DNA from: JBJFGR01 sp051892875
GTDB lineage: Bacteria; Pseudomonadota; Gammaproteobacteria; Enterobacterales; Succinivibrionaceae
Assembly: GCA_051892875.1 (NCBI GenBank)
Contig: JBJFGR010000028.1
Span: 1-20,719 of the forward strand
DNA: 20,719 nt
Direction of reading: 5' to 3'
The notes beneath the pieces are model-generated. The model was not told where the DNA came from. It did not search any database and worked only from the letters and a program-made list of their open reading frames with translations. The position numbers and the translations under genes are program-made. Positions 16,524 through 20,719 of this stretch are shown piece by piece (the first letter of the stretch is position 1; every line of letters begins with the position of its first letter).

Positions 16524-17747
16524 TTATAAAGTTCCCTTGTACTCAGGATCAAAAGATTCCATTTTTGGTTTATTTTGTTGCCAATAAGGAGAATAAGAGC
16601 GTAACTCTTCTATGATCTTTGGTACAACTTCAATAACTTTATCAATTTCAGCTTCTTTTGTAAACCTGCTTAAACTAAATCTAACTGTACCATGAGCTGA
16701 AGTAAATGGGACTTTCATAGCTCTCATAACGTGAGATGGTTCCAATGAACCAGAAGTACAAGCACTACCACTAGAAGCTGCAATTCCATACTCATTTAAT
16801 TTTAATAAAATAGCTTCACCTTCAACATATTCAAAAGCAATATTTAGAGTATTTGCTGTTCTATTAGCTATATCACCTGTTACAAAACAATTTGGAACAG
16901 CTTTTAAAATTCCATACTGTAATTTATCTCTTAATTCTTTTATAGAATCATTCATCATTGGTATATGCATACCAGACAATTCACAAGCAACTCCTAAACC
17001 TACAATATATGGAGCATTTTCAGTACCTGCTCTTCTACCTCTTTCCTGATGTCCACCATGCATAAAAGGACGATACTTTGTACCACGACGTACATATAAA
17101 ACACCAACACCTTTTGGTGCGTGAATTTTATGTCCTGAGAAACTTAACATATCAATATTGGTATTTTTTAAATCTACAGGAATTTTACCAATAGCCTGCA
17201 CACCATCTGTATGAAAAATCGCCCCTACTTCCTTTGCCATATTAGCCATAATTTCTACAGGAAATATAGTACCAGTTTCGTTATTAGCCCACATTACTGA
17301 TACAATGGCAGTTTTTTCAGATAACAATGATTTATATTCATCTAAATCTAAGCGTCCGTAGTTATCAACTTTAAGATAATGAATCTTATAACCTTTTTTT
17401 GCTAATCTTGAACAAGTATCTAATATAGCAGGATGTTCAACAACTGTTGTTATAACTTCATTTCTTCCACTTGATTCAAAAGCTTCTAAAGAACTAAAAA
17501 GAGCAGTGTTATCCGATTCAGTAGCACACGATGTAAAAATAACTTCATCATCATACTTCGCACCAATGAATTCAGCTACTTGATGCCTTGCTTTTTCAAT
17601 AGCAATGCGTACAGGTTCACCAAAATTATGCATTGAACTTGGATTACCATAAAATGACGTAAAAAATGGAATCATTGCTTGATACACCAATGGATCTGTC
17701 ATTGTTGTAGCATTATTATCCAAATAAATTCCTGTTACAGGTTCCAC
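16524..17747 (-). CDS. nifS: cysteine desulfurase, NifS type
   Basis: 407 aa. NifS is a PLP enzyme that removes sulfur from L-cysteine as an enzyme-bound persulfide and passes it to NifU. Visible features: LDNNATT start, His105, HTDGVQ (Asp181, Gln184), the PLP lysine Lys207 in SGHKIHAPKG, and the catalytic Cys330 in SSGSACTSGSLEPSHV. The start is GTG at 17747 with GGAG 7 nt upstream; the next ATG is about 25 residues in, past conserved sequence. It lies 13 nt after nifU. No iscR, iscA, hscAB or fdx genes adjoin it, and no nitrogenase genes are present, so nifU-nifS probably acts as the general Fe-S assembly system. Confidence 0.94.
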   Translation of the reverse strand: MEPVTGIYLDNNATTMTDPLVYQAMIPFFTSFYGNPSSMHNFGEPVRIAIEKARHQVAEFIGAKYDDEVIFTSCATESDNTALFSSLEAFESSGRNEVITTVVEHPAILDTCSRLAKKGYKIHYLKVDNYGRLDLDEYKSLLSEKTAIVSVMWANNETGTIFPVEIMANMAKEVGAIFHTDGVQAIGKIPVDLKNTNIDMLSFSGHKIHAPKGVGVLYVRRGTKYRPFMHGGHQERGRRAGTENAPYIVGLGVACELSGMHIPMMNDSIKELRDKLQYGILKAVPNCFVTGDIANRTANTLNIAFEYVEGEAILLKLNEYGIAASSGSACTSGSLEPSHVMRAMKVPFTSAHGTVRFSLSRFTKEAEIDKVIEVVPKIIEELRSYSPYWQQNKPKMESFDPEYKGTL

Positions 17748-17760
17748 CTTATCTCTCCCT

Positions 17761-18726
17761 TTACTGAATTTCAGTATTTATAAATTCGTTAGGAACTGCT
17801 ATATTAACGACTTGTATATAGGTCCCTAAAGCTTCCATTAATTTTTGTTGAATCCAAGATAAAGTCATATCTGTCATCATACAACCAGTGCAAGCCCCAG
17901 ATAATTCTACTTCTACTCTATCTTTTGTAACTTTTACTAATTTAACATCACCACCATCTTGAGCTAATGCAGGTCTCATTTGTTCTATAATTTCAACAAC
18001 TGTATTATAGAAAGGCAATGCCTCATTAATGCAATTATTATCTTCTGATTTTTCTTCGTGATTAGTTCTTTCTATAGGTTGAGATTGAGACGCAATAGTA
18101 GCAGCTTCACAAGCTCCAACAGTCTTCTTAGGAGCATCACAATTTTTCCCATCTTCGATAGCTTTCAACGTCTTAATAATAATTTCTTCAATTTTTTCAT
18201 GACAAGAACCACAGGCCCCACCAGCCTTTGTGTAATTTGTTACTTCTTGTAATGTTGTTAAATTATTTTCTTTAATAGCTTTAACAATCTTATTTTCATC
18301 AATACCAAAACACTTACAGATTAATGGAGAATCATCTTTATCTGAAACATATTCTTCACCTCTAAAATCTGCAATAGCTGCATCCAATGCTTCACGCCCC
18401 ATTACTGAACAGTGCATTTTTTCAGGTGGTAAACCATCTAAATAATCAGCAATATCTTGATTTGTAACCTTTTGAGCATCAGTTAATGTTTTTCCAATAA
18501 TCATTTCTGTAAGAGCAGATGATGATGCAATAGCACTACCACAACCAAAAGTTTGAAAACCCGCATCTTCTATTACTTCTGTTTTAGGATTAACTTTTAA
18601 CATAAGTCTTAAAGCATCCCCACAAGATATAGAGCCAACGTCACCTATAGCATTTGCGTCCTGAACTACTTTTGCGTTACGAGGATGAAAGAAGTGATCT
18701 TTAACTTTTTCTGAATAATCCCACAT
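17761..18726 (-). CDS. nifU: Fe-S cluster scaffold protein NifU (three-domain)
   Basis: 321 aa. Full-length NifU is a scaffold on which NifS-derived sulfur and iron are built into clusters. The N-terminal IscU-like domain has Cys35 (with Asp37), Cys62 and Cys106. The central BFD-like [2Fe-2S] domain has Cys137, Cys139, Cys172 and Cys175. These numbers are the same as those I recall for Azotobacter vinelandii NifU. After a charged linker with extra cysteines (196, 206, 232), the C-terminal Nfu domain carries C-x-x-C at 279/282. AAGGA about 10 nt before the ATG supports the start. It is the first gene of nifU-nifS, with 489 bp of non-coding sequence upstream. Confidence 0.96.
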   Translation of the reverse strand: MWDYSEKVKDHFFHPRNAKVVQDANAIGDVGSISCGDALRLMLKVNPKTEVIEDAGFQTFGCGSAIASSSALTEMIIGKTLTDAQKVTNQDIADYLDGLPPEKMHCSVMGREALDAAIADFRGEEYVSDKDDSPLICKCFGIDENKIVKAIKENNLTTLQEVTNYTKAGGACGSCHEKIEEIIIKTLKAIEDGKNCDAPKKTVGACEAATIASQSQPIERTNHEEKSEDNNCINEALPFYNTVVEIIEQMRPALAQDGGDVKLVKVTKDRVEVELSGACTGCMMTDMTLSWIQQKLMEALGTYIQVVNIAVPNEFINTEIQ

Positions 18727-18892
18727 AGATTAAAGTCCTTTAAATTCAATGATTACGAAATTTTACAAAATATTATACAATTATGCTTCAACAGTACATT
18801 TTAATACAAAGTTCTAATAGCGTAAATTATAATATGATATTTAATAGCATAAAAAAACTTATCTGATAATATTTTTCACTTATCTAATATAT

Positions 18893-18926
18893 TTATCCTA
18901 AGACTCTCTATTAAATTAGAGGATAA
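18893..18926. repeat. inverted repeat upstream of nifU
   Basis: Outer arms TTATCCT (18893-18899) and AGGATAA (18920-18926) are perfect complements. An inner pair CTCTA / TAGAG (18906-18910, 18917-18921) overlaps the right outer arm, so the two pairings compete. It could be a regulator site for nifU-nifS, but it does not match the IscR motifs I know. Confidence 0.4.
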
Positions 18927-19081
18927 CATAAAATAACATACCTATCTAAGATTATTGTCGTTCATTGATGCGCTTTAAAAATTAGCATTAACTTTATAAA
19001 GAAAATTTTGAAAATGATTATTTTTATATAAAACATTAAAAACAAGGCTTTGAATTGTGTTTTGTGGTATAATATAAGATG

Positions 19082-19128
19082 TTAAAAACAAATAAAACCT
19101 ATAATTCAAATATTATAAATTTTATAAA
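19082..19128 (+). pseudogene. short remnant resembling the DUF1703 nuclease gene at the left edge
   Basis: This stretch aligns with 61-106, inside the nuclease gene, including an exact 23-bp match (78-100 to 19100-19122). In the matching frame it reads YNSNIINFINLF against YNSNIINLVKSLF. Upstream of the exact match the frame is broken by a stop and a one-base indel. It looks like a decayed fragment of a second copy; a short dispersed repeat is the alternative. Confidence 0.45.
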
Positions 19129-19215
19129 CCTCTTTGTTTTAGCTAAAAATAACAAACTATTTTAGAGGATTACACACATTCAATTTAACACCTACTATGT
19201 TATTAAGGTAAAACT

Positions 19216-19551
19216 TTACTTAATTTTGCACTGTCTTTCAAATTCTGCCTTAGCTGTTCTCATATCACCTTTTATTGCGTAATGCAACGGAGTAACACAC
19301 TGACCAGTCTTTTCACACAAAACCCTTCCTTTTCCACAAATATTTTTTACTTTAACTTGTTTGTATTGGTGCTGGCCTTTTGTAAAATTAATTCCCAACC
19401 TTCCTGTTTCATTATCATATGTTACATATAAAACGCAAAATGTAATAGTAATGACAAGAAAAACAACGGCTAAAACACCCCAAAATATCTCTTTTTTTCT
19501 ATTTTTTGCATCTGGATTCTGTAATTTTAAATCATAGCCGTAATGTAACAT
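19216..19551 (-). CDS. small single-pass membrane protein with cysteine-rich C-terminal domain
   Basis: 111 aa; I do not recognise the family. The N-terminal 21 residues are hydrophilic and end in the basic KNRKKE. Residues about 22-44 are a clear transmembrane helix, which by the positive-inside rule puts the C-terminus outside the cytoplasm. The C-terminal part carries four cysteines (72, 79, 85, 108), suggesting two disulfides, and a T-P-L-H-Y-A-I stretch reminiscent of one ankyrin helix. There is no second ankyrin repeat, so I do not call it an ankyrin protein. AAAGG about 11 nt upstream gives modest support to the ATG. It is monocistronic, between the nifU upstream region and a divergent DnaT-like gene. 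Confidence 0.6.
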   Translation of the reverse strand: MLHYGYDLKLQNPDAKNRKKEIFWGVLAVVFLVITITFCVLYVTYDNETGRLGINFTKGQHQYKQVKVKNICGKGRVLCEKTGQCVTPLHYAIKGDMRTAKAEFERQCKIK

Positions 19552-19746
19552 AATATTAAAAACCTTTATAAAAATTTTACACCTATTGTTTTCTATAATA
19601 GTATACCATTTATTTTATTATTTCATTATTACTTATATCTTTATATTCTTTGATATTGATAAAAAAATTAATAAAAAGTAGAATACAACAATAACAAATA
19701 CACCACTTACCCTATTAAAATTATTTTTCAAATATATTATTTTGTT

Positions 19747-20292
19747 ATGAATACTAATGAGCTACAAATTTTATTAAAAAGTTCTATTTCCCATCAAGCT
19801 AAACTAATTTACTCAATAATATTAACAAGTTCTGAATTTGAAGGAAAAGTAAAACTTAATTATTTAAACTTTAGACAGGTATTGCTTTTAACGAGAATTA
19901 ATGAATTACGTTTTACTGAAACCGTATATGATCCCAATATGCAGGAAATTAATAATTTCGTAAATGAATTAATTTTTCATGGATTGATTAAAATTGTTAC
20001 CGAACCAAAAATCCCTAATTATTTTGATGAATGCACTTGCATTATGTTATTAAGAAATTCTCAAAATAATTTAGATTTTAATCAACAATTAGTAAAACTC
20101 ACTCCTAATTGGAGACCTTCTCCGTCTTTTAATGAACAAGCTAGACTGGCAGGACTTATAGATTCAAAATTTACTATAATGGATATAAATGACTTTATAT
20201 CTTACTGGATCGGAAAAAATGAGTTTGCAACACCCTATCGTTGGAATGATAGATTCATAAAACACTTAAAATATGCAAAAAGTATACATTAA
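19747..20292 (+). CDS. DnaT-like primosomal ssDNA-binding protein
   Basis: 181 aa, the same size class as E. coli DnaT (179). The C-terminal part (about 118-177) fits the DnaT ssDNA-binding domain: N-W-R-P-S-x-x-F, then A-R-L-A-G, then D-F-I-S-Y-W, then Y-R-W-N-D-R-F and a terminal HLK. DnaT acts in the PriA-PriB-DnaT pathway that reloads DnaB at stalled forks. The N-terminal 85 residues look helical with a closing strand, compatible with a winged helix, and resemble the N-terminal region of related proteins in other Gammaproteobacteria. Unlike E. coli DnaT, the protein stops at the end of the ssDNA domain. No Shine-Dalgarno is visible. A TATTAT sequence (19735-19740) lies so close to the ATG that a leaderless transcript is possible. 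Confidence 0.65.
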   Translation: MNTNELQILLKSSISHQAKLIYSIILTSSEFEGKVKLNYLNFRQVLLLTRINELRFTETVYDPNMQEINNFVNELIFHGLIKIVTEPKIPNYFDECTCIMLLRNSQNNLDFNQQLVKLTPNWRPSPSFNEQARLAGLIDSKFTIMDINDFISYWIGKNEFATPYRWNDRFIKHLKYAKSIH

Positions 20293-20366
20293 CTAATTTC
20301 AGTTCTAAAAAACTATAAATTACTTTGAACCTTCGTGCATATGTGTGGGTAAAAGTGAAGATTCAT

Positions 20367-20405
20367 ACATAATTTTTTCTATAGATCTTTCATAGAAAAT
20401 TATGT
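20367..20405 (+). terminator. probable terminator after the DnaT-like gene
   Basis: A long AT-rich imperfect hairpin: ACATAATTTTTTCTAT pairs with ATAGAAAATTATGT, with two unpaired T residues. TCTTTT follows on the plus strand. It lies about 75 bp after the stop codon. Confidence 0.5.
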
Positions 20406-20492
20406 TCTTTTAAAAAGTGACAAAATCAGAGAGGATACTAAAACACACTTTATATTATCCCCTCGACAAATTAAAAATCTTATACAAATAAA

Positions 20493-20526
20493 GGCTTACA
20501 ACAGTAAATTAATAAAATTGTAAGCC
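20493..20526. terminator. bidirectional terminator before the right-edge gene
   Basis: A perfect 9-bp stem (GGCTTACAA / TTGTAAGCC) with a 16-nt loop. ATCTATTTTTTAT follows on the plus strand and TTTATTTG on the minus strand. It is 15 bp after the stop of the minus-strand gene at the right edge. Confidence 0.7.
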
Positions 20527-20541
20527 ATCTATTTTTTATAT

Positions 20542-20719
20542 CTATTGCTGCTTATTAGCAAGTAATTTTTCTAATTCTCTAATTCTAGCCTCAGCTTTTG
20601 CATTTTTTTCATTAGCTTCAGCAAGAGCTTTTGCATTTTTTTCATTAGCTTCGGCAAGAGCTTGTGCATTTTTTTCATTAGCTTCGGCAAGAGCTTGTGC
20701 GCTTTTTTCATTAGCTTCA
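20542..20719 (-). CDS. C-terminal end of a coiled-coil repeat protein (partial)
   Basis: The frame is open from the right edge to a TAG at 20544-20542; 59 residues are visible and the 5' part lies outside. Four 11-residue units of the type EANEKNAQALA are followed by RIRELEKLLANKQQ. Eleven-residue periodicity with Ala/Leu at the core positions predicts a hendecad coiled coil, with a leucine-rich heptad end. Ala/Glu/Lys tails of this kind occur at the C-termini of Rpn/PD-(D/E)XK transposase-like nucleases and in other surface or cytoskeletal proteins. The catalytic part is not visible, so no function is assigned. Confidence 0.65.
   Translation of the reverse strand, partial: EANEKSAQALAEANEKNAQALAEANEKNAKALAEANEKNAKAEARIRELEKLLANKQQ
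20587..20718 (-). repeat. four tandem 33-bp in-frame repeats
   Basis: Units at 20718-20686, 20685-20653, 20652-20620 and 20619-20587 differ by only a few bases each. They encode the 11-residue coiled-coil units of the right-edge gene. The array probably continues beyond the window. Confidence 0.85.

Larger units (their letters stand above)
18727..19215. promoter_or_regulatory. 489-bp non-coding region upstream of nifU
   Basis: No intact gene is visible. On the minus strand a perfect TATAAT at 18777-18772, about 46 bp before the nifU ATG, is the best -10 candidate, though no good -35 is spaced from it; a second TATAAT is at 18831-18826. Further upstream lie an inverted repeat (18893-18926), a plus-strand extended -10 box (19065-19073), a nuclease-gene remnant (19082-19128) and a second inverted repeat (19129-19168) with arms CCTCT/AGAGG enclosing TTTTAGCTAAAA. 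Confidence 0.4.

Noticed and set aside
16524..18726. Nitrogen-fixation locus
   Set aside because: Only nifU and nifS are present; flanking genes are housekeeping and no nitrogenase or FeMo-cofactor gene is seen.
18727..19215. tRNA or other structured RNA gene in the large gap
   Set aside because: No cloverleaf, T-loop consensus or GC-rich block is visible; only AT-rich hairpins are present.
19216..19551. Ankyrin-repeat protein
   Set aside because: There is only one T-P-L-H-Y-A-I stretch and no second repeat; a four-cysteine domain describes it better.
20587..20719. CRISPR-like array at the right edge
   Set aside because: The units are contiguous 33-bp repeats with no spacers and stay in one open reading frame, so they are protein-coding tandem repeats.
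1..20719. Prophage, insertion sequence or integrative element
   Set aside because: No transposase, integrase, terminal inverted repeat or att-like duplication was found; the only mobile hint is the nuclease-gene fragment and the incomplete edge genes.

Overview
This window is AT-rich (roughly 30% GC by eye) and looks like a bacterial chromosome segment from a Gram-negative cell. The evidence is a TamA/TamB outer-membrane assembly pair, a lipoprotein, a periplasmic amidase, and an accD-folC-dedD gene order typical of Gammaproteobacteria. A DnaT-like primosomal protein also points to Gammaproteobacteria. NIF-type NifU and NifS without nitrogenase genes, together with low GC, would fit a host-associated anaerobic lineage such as Succinivibrionaceae. 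That placement is an inference; no taxonomic marker such as rRNA is present.

Left part (1-5509) is accessory in character. It holds the 3' end of a PD-(D/E)XK nuclease gene of the AAA-ATPase-like/DUF1703 type, a convergent 829-aa RCC1-repeat lipoprotein, a plus-strand DnaQ-like exonuclease that has lost all its catalytic residues, and a periplasmic N-acetylmuramoyl-L-alanine amidase. Palindromic terminators sit between the convergent gene pairs.

Centre (5510-18726) is a long, tightly packed minus-strand run of housekeeping genes, transcribed right to left: nifU-nifS (Fe-S cluster assembly), accD (fatty acid synthesis), folC (folate), dedD (SPOR-domain division protein), a Nif3/YbgI metalloprotein, pdxH (pyridoxal phosphate synthesis), then tamA-tamB with a TAATG overlap. 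Hairpins after nifS, accD, folC and pdxH divide the run into transcription units. The accD terminator ends about 10-20 nt before the folC start, so folC must be read through it or start within it.

Right part (18727-20719) returns to accessory character. A 489-bp gap upstream of nifU holds inverted repeats, a plus-strand extended -10 box and a short remnant that resembles the nuclease gene at the left edge. Next come a 111-aa single-pass membrane protein with four extracytoplasmic cysteines, a DnaT-like primosomal protein, and the 3' end of a minus-strand gene made of 33-bp (11-residue) coiled-coil repeats.

No rRNA, tRNA, CRISPR array, insertion sequence or phage module was seen. The most unusual items are the catalytically dead exonuclease-fold protein, the duplicated nuclease fragment, and the overlapping accD terminator/folC leader.
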